A DNA stretch of 64,000 nt from Kribbella italica. Its GTDB lineage: Bacteria; Actinomycetota; Actinomycetes; Propionibacteriales; Kribbellaceae. Location: NCBI RefSeq assembly GCF_014205135.1, contig NZ_JACHMY010000001.1:5518001-5582000 (forward strand), read 5' to 3'. The position numbers and the translations under genes are program-made. Shown here piece by piece: positions 51,349 to 59,402 of the stretch; within the stretch, counting starts at the first letter, position 1, and each line of letters begins with the position of its first letter. The notes under the pieces were generated by a model that was not told the origin of the DNA, searched no databases, and was given only the letters and a program-made list of their open reading frames with translations.

Positions 51349-52158
51349 TTACTCCGCGGCGAGATCTCTCGATCTGTTCCGTGCCGCTTCGATCGCGGAC
51401 AGGAACGCGGCGCGGACCTTGTGGTCCTCCAGCTCGCGGACGGCGGCGGCCGTCGTACCGCCCGGTGAGGTGACGCGCTCACGCAGGACGGTCGGGTGCT
51501 CACCGGTTTCCCGCAGCAGCTTCGCCGACCCGACCACGGTCTGCACGACCAGCTCGGTCGCCGTACTGCGGGGAAGTCCCATGTGGACGCCGGCCTCGAT
51601 CATCGACTCGACCACGAAGAAGATGTACGCCGGACCGGACCCGCTGATCGCGGTCACCGCGTCCTGCTGCTTCTCCGGCACCCGAACGACCTTGCCCGTC
51701 GCCGCCAGCAGCCCCTCGGCCAGCACCAGGTGGCTCTCGTCGCAGTGCGCCCCGCGCGAGATCGCCGCCATCCCCTCGTCCACGAGAGCAGGCGTGTTCG
51801 GCATCACCCGGACCACAGCAACACCCTCAGGCAGCCGCGACTCGATGAACCCGGTCGTGATCCCCGCCGCCAGCGACACCACCGTCTGCTCGGCCCGCAC
51901 CGCCGGCGCGATCTCCTTGAGCAACTCGGGCATGTCCTGCGGCTTCACCACCAACACCAACGTGTCCGCCTTCGCGGCGGCCTCGATGTTGGTCACCACG
52001 TCGACGCCGTACCGCTCCCGCAGCTCGTCCGCCCGCTCGGCCCGCCGCTCGGTGATCAGCAGTTCCCCGGGCCGCCGCCCGGCCCGCAAGAGCCCGGACA
52101 ACAAGGTCTCCCCCATCACACCCGCGCCGAGAATCGCCACCTGCCCGTTCGCCGTCAT
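51349..52158 (-). CDS. proC: Pyrroline-5-carboxylate reductase
   Basis: A 269-residue last enzyme of proline synthesis. NADPH fold at the N-terminus (VAILGAGVMGETLLSGLLRA), VVRVMPNTPALV, and the C-terminal dimer signature LVVQTVVGSAKLLRETGEHP. TAGCCT 6 bases before the ATG predicts a leaderless mRNA, and repeat copy A starts directly upstream. Confidence 0.95.
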   Translation of the reverse strand: MTANGQVAILGAGVMGETLLSGLLRAGRRPGELLITERRAERADELRERYGVDVVTNIEAAAKADTLVLVVKPQDMPELLKEIAPAVRAEQTVVSLAAGITTGFIESRLPEGVAVVRVMPNTPALVDEGMAAISRGAHCDESHLVLAEGLLAATGKVVRVPEKQQDAVTAISGSGPAYIFFVVESMIEAGVHMGLPRSTATELVVQTVVGSAKLLRETGEHPTVLRERVTSPGGTTAAAVRELEDHKVRAAFLSAIEAARNRSRDLAAE

Positions 52159-52164
52159 GTGGTC

Positions 52165-52170
52165 AGGCTA
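52165..52170 (-). promoter_or_regulatory. Predicted -10 hexamer of a leaderless proC mRNA
   Basis: TAGCCT (minus strand) ends 6 bases before the proC ATG and lies at the edge of repeat copy A. The DUF2750 gene has TAACCT at the same distance beside repeat copy B. Confidence 0.45.
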
Positions 52171-52174
52171 GTGC

Positions 52175-52313
52175 TTTCATCCCACGCGCCGACTACGCCC
52201 GCTCCTACGTCGCGTGCTACGCGGCGCTCCCGCCCACCCAGTTGAGGGTGCGCGCTGGCGCGCTTCAGTTGCGCGCTACCGCGCTGAAGTGCGGGCTACC
52301 GCCAGGCTTGGCG
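52175..52313 (+). repeat. Dispersed intergenic repeat, copy A
   Basis: Contains CCGACTACGCCCGCTCCTAC then GTCGCGTGCTACGCGGC, CTCCCGCCCACC, and three roughly 21-bp sub-units (GGTGCGCGCTGGCGCGCTTC, TTGCGCGCTACCGCGCTGAA, GTGCGGGCTACCGCC). It fills most of the 396-bp proC/SUKH gap. The rest (52314-52554) is GC-rich with further CGCGCTACC-like pieces and no gene. Confidence 0.8.
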
Positions 52314-52554
52314 CTGCCGCGCGCGAGTACGGCGTGTCCCCGCGACTGCGCCTACCGCGCAACGCGTGCTACCCGAGTAAACCTGAGCTGGCGTCGCGAT
52401 AGCCACCGCCGCGTGCGATGCGGCTACCGCCGAGCCGCATCGCGAGGACTTGCGGCTCTCCCCGCGCCGAGCGCTACCCGCCTGCTCCGCGGCCGCCACC
52501 CCCAAAGCCACTCGGCCCCGCCCAGGTGGCGATTCTGGATGTCTGCGAGCCTGC

Positions 52555-53037
52555 CTACTCCCAGAACTTCCTGCCCTGGGAATCCACGAAGGTCGCGAGA
52601 AAGCCTTCCAAGCTGTCGCCGGCCATGTACCACTCAGAGCGCTCGTCCAGCGGCAGGCTCACCAGCACTTGCCCACCGGTCTCGCCGGACGGGGAGTAGA
52701 TCAGCAGCTCCAAGTCACCCAAGAACGAGCCTATGACCAGATCTCGCGCCATGAGATCAGCTGGGCGGGCAGTGAACTCCTGGCGGGTTCGATCCAGGCT
52801 GCTCTCGAAGTCCAACAGCGACAGGCCCCACTGCCCGTGATCGACATCGACGAGCAACTGAGCCGATGCGCAGACACTCCACAGGTTCTTCATCTCGGCC
52901 GGAAGGTCGTGTCCACTCGGAATGTCGTTCGGCGCAAACTCCACGAAACAGGCCAAGCGAGGCGTACCTGCGCCATGCAGGGACCGAGGTTCGCCGTAGC
53001 GGCGAACGCAGCTCTCAAGAACCTCCTCGAGGGTCAC
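52555..53037 (-). CDS. SUKH/SMI1-KNR4-like protein, probable immunity protein
   Basis: 160 residues. The opening (MTLEEVLESCVRRYGEPRS), the mixed strands DLVIGSFLGDLELLIYSPSG and the acidic-aromatic ending DSLEGFLATFVDSQGRKFW suggest the SUKH fold used as immunity proteins against many nuclease toxins. Overlaps the DUF2750 gene by 4 bp. It is part of the minus-strand cluster after the RHS toxin genes, but no cognate toxin remains adjacent. Family assignment is by pattern only. Confidence 0.6.
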   Translation of the reverse strand: MTLEEVLESCVRRYGEPRSLHGAGTPRLACFVEFAPNDIPSGHDLPAEMKNLWSVCASAQLLVDVDHGQWGLSLLDFESSLDRTRQEFTARPADLMARDLVIGSFLGDLELLIYSPSGETGGQVLVSLPLDERSEWYMAGDSLEGFLATFVDSQGRKFWE

Positions 53038-53438
53038 TTCTGCACCTCCCGCTTGACCAAATTGCTAAAACTCCCGCTCGTCGGCCGCCACCACTTGCGC
53101 CAGATTTTCCAATGCGTCTGCTGGATCGATATATGGAAGCCGGTCGCACGCTCACCTGACCAATTCACACCGACCTGGAAACCATCCCGGGCCAAACCGG
53201 GTAACCATCTCTCGCGCCATACATCAAGCTCGATCGCCTGAATCTCGAAACCTCTATATGCTTCCACTTTCTTTATCACGCGACGCGCACGCGCCTCGCT
53301 AGACCAAAATGGCGCGGCCCGGTTGCCGTCAGAATCCAGCGGCGCCGGGAAGCCGCCAGCATCACGTATGGTCCATACCGTCCGCGTCCGTGCCACATCC
53401 GCAAAGAAGGCGGCCGCCTGAGCTGCGCTTTGAGACAT
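53034..53438 (-). CDS. DUF2750-like protein, probable immunity protein
   Basis: 134 residues. FFADVARTRTVWTIRDAGGF, APFWSSEARARRVIKK and ERWLPGLARDGFQVGVNW match the DUF2750 pattern, a small family often found near polymorphic toxins. ATG 53438 has TAACCT 6 bases upstream and no Shine-Dalgarno. The pair DUF2750-SUKH is bounded by repeat copies A and B in direct orientation. Confidence 0.7.
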   Translation of the reverse strand: MSQSAAQAAAFFADVARTRTVWTIRDAGGFPAPLDSDGNRAAPFWSSEARARRVIKKVEAYRGFEIQAIELDVWRERWLPGLARDGFQVGVNWSGERATGFHISIQQTHWKIWRKWWRPTSGSFSNLVKREVQK

Positions 53439-53444
53439 GTCTTC

Positions 53445-53450
53445 AGGTTA
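53445..53450 (-). promoter_or_regulatory. Predicted -10 hexamer of a leaderless DUF2750 mRNA
   Basis: TAACCT (minus strand) ends 6 bases before the ATG at 53438 and adjoins repeat copy B. Confidence 0.45.
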
Positions 53451-53452
53451 GA

Positions 53453-53578
53453 TGCCTCCTTCCCACCCGCCGACTACGCCCGCTCCTGCGTCGCGCGCTA
53501 CGCGGCACTCCCGCCCACCGTTCAGGGTGCGCGCTGGCCCGCTTCGGTGCGCGCTGACGCACTCAAGTACGAGCCACC
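53453..53578 (+). repeat. Dispersed intergenic repeat, copy B
   Basis: Aligns with copy A from the start-codon-proximal side onward: CCGACTACGCCCGCTCCTGC, GTCGCGCGCTACGCGGC, CTCCCGCCCACC, then sub-units GGTGCGCGCTGGCCCGCTTC and GGTGCGCGCTGACGCACTCAA. The remaining 53579-53810 stretch up to the next gene shows no coding feature. Confidence 0.8.
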
Positions 53579-53810
53579 AGCCGAGAGCGCTCTGGCACGC
53601 GGACTGACGACTAGCGAGGCGGAGGTGCACCGACAAGCGAGGTACGAGCCCCTGCACCCGTGCCACAGGAGGCAAGGCAGCTAGCTCGGACGCGTTAGTG
53701 CTGCCGCTTTGGCGGATCCCACGCTCCGAGTTACCGCTGACGTTTCATTGCGGCCACCCGTTCACCGTAGCCCAAAGAAATCCACCTGTCCCCAAAGAAC
53801 CAACGGGGCC

Positions 53811-54203
53811 TCAGTCCATCATGAAGAATGAACTCGGAGCATCTCCCGCAACGTCTTCTTCCTTGAAGAAGACACCAGATGCAAATACAAGGCCGTCACC
53901 CCCTCCAGAATGGAGTTCGTATCGCCCCAGCTTCACAAATTTATCTGTTTGCCATGGTGGAATAGACTCACCCTGCGCCACGCCGACATCGTGAATCACA
54001 AGACCCTGAAATATCAAGCCACACTGCATGTACTGCACGTTCATGAAGAGGATCTCGACTCGCTTCGGACCGCCGCGCCCAGGCAGCGACCGAAGAAGAA
54101 GCCGATTCATCCCTCCCTTGAGAGTCTCTACGTGAAACAAGCGATCAGGGTATTCGACAACGACCTCAGGCTTACTTGAACGGGTTTGCAACCTTCGCTC
54201 CAT
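53811..54203 (-). CDS. Hypothetical protein, probable immunity protein of orphan RHS tip 1
   Basis: 130 residues, family not recognised. It overlaps the 3' end of the orphan toxin gene by 32 bp, the normal arrangement for a toxin-immunity pair. Mixed strands (RVEILFMNVQYMQCGLIFQG, LVFASGVFFKEEDVAG) without signal peptide suggest a small cytosolic protein. No good Shine-Dalgarno precedes ATG 54203; ATG 54110, preceded by AAGGGAGGG, is an alternative. Lower GC than the core genes. Confidence 0.62.
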   Translation of the reverse strand: MERRLQTRSSKPEVVVEYPDRLFHVETLKGGMNRLLLRSLPGRGGPKRVEILFMNVQYMQCGLIFQGLVIHDVGVAQGESIPPWQTDKFVKLGRYELHSGGGDGLVFASGVFFKEEDVAGDAPSSFFMMD

Positions 54204-56349
54204 TCAAATAGAAATCCACATCAGAAAGTCTACCCGACTCCTTGAGTTGTGTCATTTCCCAGTCAAAAGGGGTTCGATTGTTCGCACCTGAGGAGTATTT
54301 TTGAACAGAGCTCATCACTTTCGAATACGCAGATGATCCATTCACATCGTCAAGCGCTACACTGATCTTCGTGTTGGGATTGTTAATCGCTTTCACAACC
54401 TGAGTCTGCCATTCACCGGATGGATAGTTCATGAGGTGACGGCCGCCAATCTGCGCAGCTCGCTCCGGTAGTCCCTGCGATTTTCCGAGCACCACGTGGT
54501 CCGGACCGTCGCCTCCACCTCTGGCAGCACTCCATTCATCTATATCTCGGCCGCCACCGTAGGCGGGGTCGTCGTCATTCGGTGGTTGAGCGGTCCCACC
54601 GCCACCCATCTCGAAGAGGTTGAGCACTGTGAGGTTCTTCGCAAGACCTAACAGTGCAAACCCGAGTCCTCCCAGCGCAATACCAGTTGATGCAGTTCCG
54701 ACACCGATCGGCGCACCGAAACCTGGTGCGCCTCCGCAACCGCCGAGTTCGCAGGGACTGTTCTTCCCGGGCAGCATCAGCCCGTTGGCCATCACGGAGC
54801 CGAGGGAGCCGGTTTGGGTGACGTTGCCGATGGTCGAGCCGAGGGTGGTGACGGCGTTTTGGTAGGCGAGGTCGGCAGAGCCGCCGGTTTGGGTGGTGCG
54901 GTCTACGTAGCCGCCGTTCTGGTCGGCTGGGCGGGTGGGGTTGCTGGGGCACAGGCTTGGGTTGGCGGCGCTGCATGACGGGGTACCGGGAGGGACCACC
55001 GGGACCGTCTGCGCGCGGTCCTCCTGCCGGTTGCGAGCCTCCTCTGTGCGCCGGCGCTTCTCTGCTTCTTCCTTCTTTCGCTTGCACTCGGCGTCACAGA
55101 TCGGTGGTGGTGGCTTATTCGGGCCGCAGTTCCGCTTGCATTCCTCGGGCGGCGGGCAGGTGCGGGTCTTGCGGCAATCCTTGACCGGTGGCGGGCAGAG
55201 CTTCTTGTTGGTCTTGCAGGTGGGCTTTGGTTTGTCGCACTTCTTCACACACTCACCCGGCGGGGGCGGCGGTGGGGTGTAGTCCCATCCGGAACACCAC
55301 AAGAAGTCCCCGTCGCCGATGTTCATGAGCTCGCAGTGCGGGTCGAACTGGCCACCGTCGGGATCGAATGGTTTGTTCCCGGTCGGGTCATTCAAGGTTG
55401 TCGGGTTGCCGGCGGCGTAGGCGTACAGGTTGGGCAGGGACGAGGCCGAGCCGGCCGCGTGGCTGATGGTGTCTCGGGAGTTGAAGGTGCCGGACTCGGG
55501 GTTGTACCAGCGGGCGCCCTGGTTCACATCACCACTACGAGGATCGGTCCAGTCACCCTGGTAACCAACGCGATACTTCAACCCTGTCGCGGCAGTGGAG
55601 TTGCCGAACGGGTCGTAGGTGCGGGAATCCGGCAACCCGGCAGCCAGCGTGGTGTCGGTGGGGTCGAAGCCGCCGATGATGTCACCGTGGCGGTCTGCGA
55701 GGACCAGGCGCTTGGTGGCTTCGTAGCCGACGGAGAGCAGCCCGTCGCTGGCGCTGCGGCCGAAGGACTGGGTGCCGTCGGTGACGACCTCGTCGCTGAA
55801 CCCGGCGTACCGCATCCGGGCGGTCCCGGCCGCGACCGGTCGGTCGAGGGCGTCGTAGGTGAAGTCTCGGTCCGAGCTCTTGATCATCCGGTCGAAGGCG
55901 TCGAAGGTGAACGCCTCCGTGGTCGCGCCGGCCTTCTTCGACAACAAGCTGCCGCGCGCCGAGTAGGTGTAGTCGGACGTGCCATCGTTGAGGAGACGGT
56001 TGCGTTCGTCGTACGTCGCGAGCTTGGTACCGGCCTTCGTCCGGTTGCTGGCTGCGTCCCAGCCGTACTCGGTGGTCTTGGTCCCGGCGGTCCAGGACGT
56101 GAGGCGGCCGAGCTGGTCGTAGGCGTAGGTGTTGTCGGCGGCACCGGCGACGCCGGTGGTCTTCTTGCTGGTGATGTTGTTGTCGGCGTCGTAGCCGTAC
56201 GTCATCGAAGACACGACGCTCTGGCCGGCCTTCAACGTATCGGCGTTCATCCGGCCGTAGGCGTCGTAGCCGACGGTCCGGAGCCGGCCGGAGCCGTAGT
56301 CGATGGTGCTCAGTTGCCCGGCGCGGTCATCAGCGCCTGCGACACCCAA
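54172..56349 (-). CDS. Orphan RHS C-terminal tip 1 with toxin tail
   Basis: 725 residues. From about residue 10 it is nearly identical to the end of the main RHS protein (GQLSTIDYGSGRLRTVGYDA, YD repeats, RHS core end RWYNPESGTFNSRDTIS, AGNPTTLNDPTGN), then the shared Cys/Pro linker, then an unrelated tail of about 125 residues (VVLGKSQGLPERAAQIGGRH, TKISVALDDVNGSSAYSKVM, TPFDWEMTQLKESGRLSDVD). The tail recalls, from memory, the polymorphic toxin type 27 group. It lacks the N-terminal export part and a convincing promoter, so it is probably silent unless recombined into the main gene. Confidence 0.8.
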   Translation of the reverse strand: MGVAGADDRAGQLSTIDYGSGRLRTVGYDAYGRMNADTLKAGQSVVSSMTYGYDADNNITSKKTTGVAGAADNTYAYDQLGRLTSWTAGTKTTEYGWDAASNRTKAGTKLATYDERNRLLNDGTSDYTYSARGSLLSKKAGATTEAFTFDAFDRMIKSSDRDFTYDALDRPVAAGTARMRYAGFSDEVVTDGTQSFGRSASDGLLSVGYEATKRLVLADRHGDIIGGFDPTDTTLAAGLPDSRTYDPFGNSTAATGLKYRVGYQGDWTDPRSGDVNQGARWYNPESGTFNSRDTISHAAGSASSLPNLYAYAAGNPTTLNDPTGNKPFDPDGGQFDPHCELMNIGDGDFLWCSGWDYTPPPPPPGECVKKCDKPKPTCKTNKKLCPPPVKDCRKTRTCPPPEECKRNCGPNKPPPPICDAECKRKKEEAEKRRRTEEARNRQEDRAQTVPVVPPGTPSCSAANPSLCPSNPTRPADQNGGYVDRTTQTGGSADLAYQNAVTTLGSTIGNVTQTGSLGSVMANGLMLPGKNSPCELGGCGGAPGFGAPIGVGTASTGIALGGLGFALLGLAKNLTVLNLFEMGGGGTAQPPNDDDPAYGGGRDIDEWSAARGGGDGPDHVVLGKSQGLPERAAQIGGRHLMNYPSGEWQTQVVKAINNPNTKISVALDDVNGSSAYSKVMSSVQKYSSGANNRTPFDWEMTQLKESGRLSDVDFYLNGAKVANPFK

Positions 56350-56445
56350 AACAGACTCTTGTTGGTGATGTCGAGTGACTTCAGCGCAGAGAACTAACGT
56401 GACTTAGATGCTGGCGACCAAATTGGTTTCTCCCACAGCAACTAC

Positions 56446-56922
56446 TTACTGAGCTCCCGTCTCATACACGAGTCGCCCCGCCTGCTCCTCAACGGAGAGG
56501 AGGTCAGCGAGCTCCTGCGCCGATATTGAATGCTCCACATCTATCGCCAGCAGATTATTGGAGTGCCATTCCACAAGAACCGGCAGTCGCTGGATACTTC
56601 TCGTAAGGGTTTCCCGAGCGGAGGTCTCTACGTCGCCAAACCAAACCCGAAAGAGATATCGTCCGGACGGCCTGATCACTCCGGCAAACTCGTGAGCGCC
56701 GTTCGGTGCAGTGGACACCGACACCAAGTCTCCAAGAGCAAGATCGTAGATGAAGAACGGGATGCAACACAACTCGAAGGAATCACCTTCCTGATTGACC
56801 CAGAGTTGCTCGAATCGCCCGTCGATCTCGCCGTCCGTCACAATGGGCGCATTGATAATGAAGTTTGCGCGCTCCCTCCAAATCGGATTGGCGTGCAGTA
56901 CATACTTCGAAGACATACTCAA
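56446..56922 (-). CDS. DUF4265 protein, probable immunity to the HNH toxin tail
   Basis: 158 residues. The pattern FEQLWVNQEGDSFELCCIPF, FFIYDLALGDLVSVSTAPNG, and SGRYLFRVWFG is that of DUF4265, a family found next to polymorphic toxins. It begins 22 bp after the HNH toxin stop on the same strand. AT-richer than neighbouring core genes, suggesting transfer. Binding to the HNH tail is inferred from position. Confidence 0.78.
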   Translation of the reverse strand: MSMSSKYVLHANPIWRERANFIINAPIVTDGEIDGRFEQLWVNQEGDSFELCCIPFFIYDLALGDLVSVSTAPNGAHEFAGVIRPSGRYLFRVWFGDVETSARETLTRSIQRLPVLVEWHSNNLLAIDVEHSISAQELADLLSVEEQAGRLVYETGAQ

Positions 56923-56944
56923 TCACATTCCCAAAGAATTCGCT

Positions 56945-58449
56945 CTACCGAAAAATCGGCCACCATGACGGCGGCCAAGCGCCAGTATACCCGGGCGGAG
57001 GATTGACCGGAGTGTTCCGGTCCCGCTTCGAAGCATTACAGTGCGGGCATGTCGTCTGCGCATTCGGCAGCGTGGCATCTCCTCCGCGCGACTTCGGTAT
57101 CGAATGGTCAACCTGCGGCTTTCCTGTCAACATTCGACAATAGACACAGGTATCCGGATTCTCCTCCAATGCCTTCTTCCGCACGCTGGGCGGGAACGCT
57201 TTACCGGATGTCTCACCATTCGCGGCACCGGGCTTGATCTCCGGAGTGCAGGAAGCTGGGTCCTCGCGACAGTCGTCCTCGTCGTCTGGTGGTTGGGCTG
57301 CTCCGGAGCCGGTGAGGGCGCGGACGTAGGGGTTGTCGGAGGTCTCGTCGCTGAGATCTTTGATCAGAAGGACACCTGTACCGGCGACAACCACGACGCC
57401 GACGGCGCCTGCGAAACCGCCGCCCATGGTTCCTGGTGGTAGGCCCAGGCCGATGTTTCCGCCGCCTCCCGCGTAGGAGGGCACAAGCGATCCGCCACCG
57501 CACCTGCAGATCATGGGCAGGTTCATGCTGGTGGTCATGAGTGAGCCGAGCGAGCCGGTTTGGGTGACGCTGCCGATGGTGGAGCCGAGGGTGGTGACGG
57601 CGTTTTGGTAGGTGAGGTCGGCGGAGCCGCCGGTTTGGGTGGTGCGGTCTACGTAGCCGCCGTTTTGGTCAGCTGGGCGGGTGGGTTGACTTGGGCAGAG
57701 GCTTGGGTTGGCGGCGCTGCAGCCAGGGCTGCCTGGCGGAATGACCGGGATGGTTTGGGCGCGATCTTCCTGGTCCTCGAGGGCCTTCTCTGTCTTGCGG
57801 CGGTCTTCTTCCTCTTGCTTCTTGCGCTGGCACTCGGGGTCGCACACCGGCGGGGGCGGCTTTCGCGGGCCGCAGTTCCGCTTGCACTCATCGGGCGGCG
57901 GGCAGGTACGAGTCTTACGACAATCCTTGATCGGTGGTGGGCACAGCTTCTTGTCGGTCTTGCAGGTGGGCTTCGGCTTGGGACAATCCTTCACACAGCC
58001 GCCCGGCGGCGGAGGCGGCGGGGTGTAGTCCCATCCCTCACACCACCAGAAGTCGCCATCGCCGATGTTCTTCAGTTCGCAGTGCGGGTCGAAAGTGCCA
58101 CCAACGGGATCGAAGGCTTGTTCCCGGTCGGGTCGTTGAAGGTCAACGGGTTGCCGGCCGCATAGGCGTACAGATTCGGCAGCGACGACGCCGACCCGGC
58201 GGCGTGGCTGATGGTGTCGCGAGAATTGAACATCCCAGACTCCGGGTTGTACCAGCGCGCACCCTTGTTCACATCACCACTGCGAGGATCGGTCCAGTCA
58301 CCCTGGTGACCAACCCGGTACTTCAACCCGTTCGCGGCAGTCGAGTTGCCGAACGGGTCGTAGGTACGGGAATCCGGCAAACCAGCCGCCAGCGTCGTAT
58401 CGGCCGGGTCGAAGCCACCAATGATGTCGCCGTGCCGGTCCGCGAGAAA
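56945..58449 (-). pseudogene. Orphan RHS C-terminal tip 2 with HNH nuclease tail (frameshifted)
   Basis: Homology to the main RHS gene starts at about 58449 and runs through the core end (58072-58380) but the frame breaks near 58115, where one base is missing relative to orphan tip 1 (AACAAGCC-TTCGAT against AACAAACCATTCGAT). The second frame is open from GTG 57994 to 56945 (349 residues): shared Cys/Pro linker, then an HNH domain with zinc pairs Cys283/286 and Cys316/319 and the catalytic His297 in PQVDHSIPKSRGGDATLPN. The nuclease tail itself is intact and could be revived by recombination. Confidence 0.82.
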
Positions 58450-58832
58450 CGGACGCCCTCGATCAGGACACCGTTAGGAGTGTCTTCGACACCCTCGTAA
58501 ACAAGACCAAATTCCGCGCCGTCACAGCACCGACTGATAAGGCAAGTCCTCCACGTACCGACCCGGCGTCAAGAAGATGCCGCCGCCTTGGCCTCCCCGA
58601 GACGCTGGAAGAAAATTGCAAGCGCAGCGTCGTCGCGCTCGGCGAGACCGGTGCCGTGCTGCGGGTCCTCGACGAACTCCGGATAACCCCAAGCCGCGCC
58701 GTAGGGGTCGATCCACAGTTCGGTTCCTGCTGCCCTGATCCCCGAGAACAAGCCGAATCTCCAGTTCATAGGCACCTGCCAAGTCCCTAGATCAAACAAC
58801 CCGGCCGGGGCGTAGCACCTGACTTCGGTCAT
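58450..58832 (-). pseudogene. Decayed immunity-like gene between RHS tips
   Basis: A frame from ATG 58832 (MTEVRCYAPAGLFDLGTWQV, GTELWIDPYGAAWGYPEFVE, ALAIFFQRLGEAKAA) stops at 58569, but protein-like sequence continues in a second frame (IFLTPGRYVEDLP) and then a third (CCDGAEFGLVYEGVEDTPNG, VLIEGVRFSR) up to the edge of orphan tip 2. At least two frameshifts and 3' truncation are needed. It looks like the immunity gene of a lost toxin tail. Confidence 0.6.
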
Positions 58833-58931
58833 TCGGCAATCACGATCAGCGGGAACCTCACCATCATCAACAACTCATTGCCCCTGATCAGCAAACCACG
58901 CCGACGACCTGACCAATTGCGAATTTAGGAC

Positions 58932-59402
58932 TCAGAAGCATTCAGGATCGATGAGTATCTCAGCTGAAACAGCCGACTGAGACAATGCTGGATATTCAGA
59001 AATAAGGTCGCCGAAAGCTCGGTACGAAGAACTCTTAATCGCATTACTGAGTTCGAACATTGATGTCGTTAAAACAACCGAATCCAGAGTGGATCGAATC
59101 TCTGCGCGGTCACCTTCTCTAGCGAACGAGATGGAGTCGTCAGACTCCAAGAAACCATACCTAGCAGTTGCCGACTCCGAAGACGACAACTCCTCTATAA
59201 TATCGATCATCGACAAACCGATGTTAAGCAAGGGAAGTCCTGCGTGACTGGTCTTGATCTCTTGCCGTTCGTCACGAATTAGAATGTCGACAGGAAAAAA
59301 GTACCACAACAGTTCCCCCCTCGTCGCTGACGCGATATCCCGCTGGTGCTCCCATCCGAAAAGCTCCGGCAGGCTTTCCTTACGATAGGAAAACTCGATC
59401 AT
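58932..59402 (-). CDS. Hypothetical protein, presumed immunity of the main RHS toxin
   Basis: 156 residues; its ATG overlaps the RHS stop by 4 bp (ATGA), so it is translationally coupled to the toxin. Acidic, soluble, with alternating strands (ELLWYFFPVDILIRDERQEI, RYGFLESDDSISFAREGDR) and a helical C-terminus. No family recognised with confidence. Noticeably AT-richer than core genes. Confidence 0.72.
   Translation of the reverse strand: MIEFSYRKESLPELFGWEHQRDIASATRGELLWYFFPVDILIRDERQEIKTSHAGLPLLNIGLSMIDIIEELSSSESATARYGFLESDDSISFAREGDRAEIRSTLDSVVLTTSMFELSNAIKSSSYRAFGDLISEYPALSQSAVSAEILIDPECF

Noticed and set aside
54172..56349. Second complete RHS toxin gene
   Set aside because: It lacks the N-terminal and most YD-repeat regions, begins abruptly within a YD unit and has no clear start signal.
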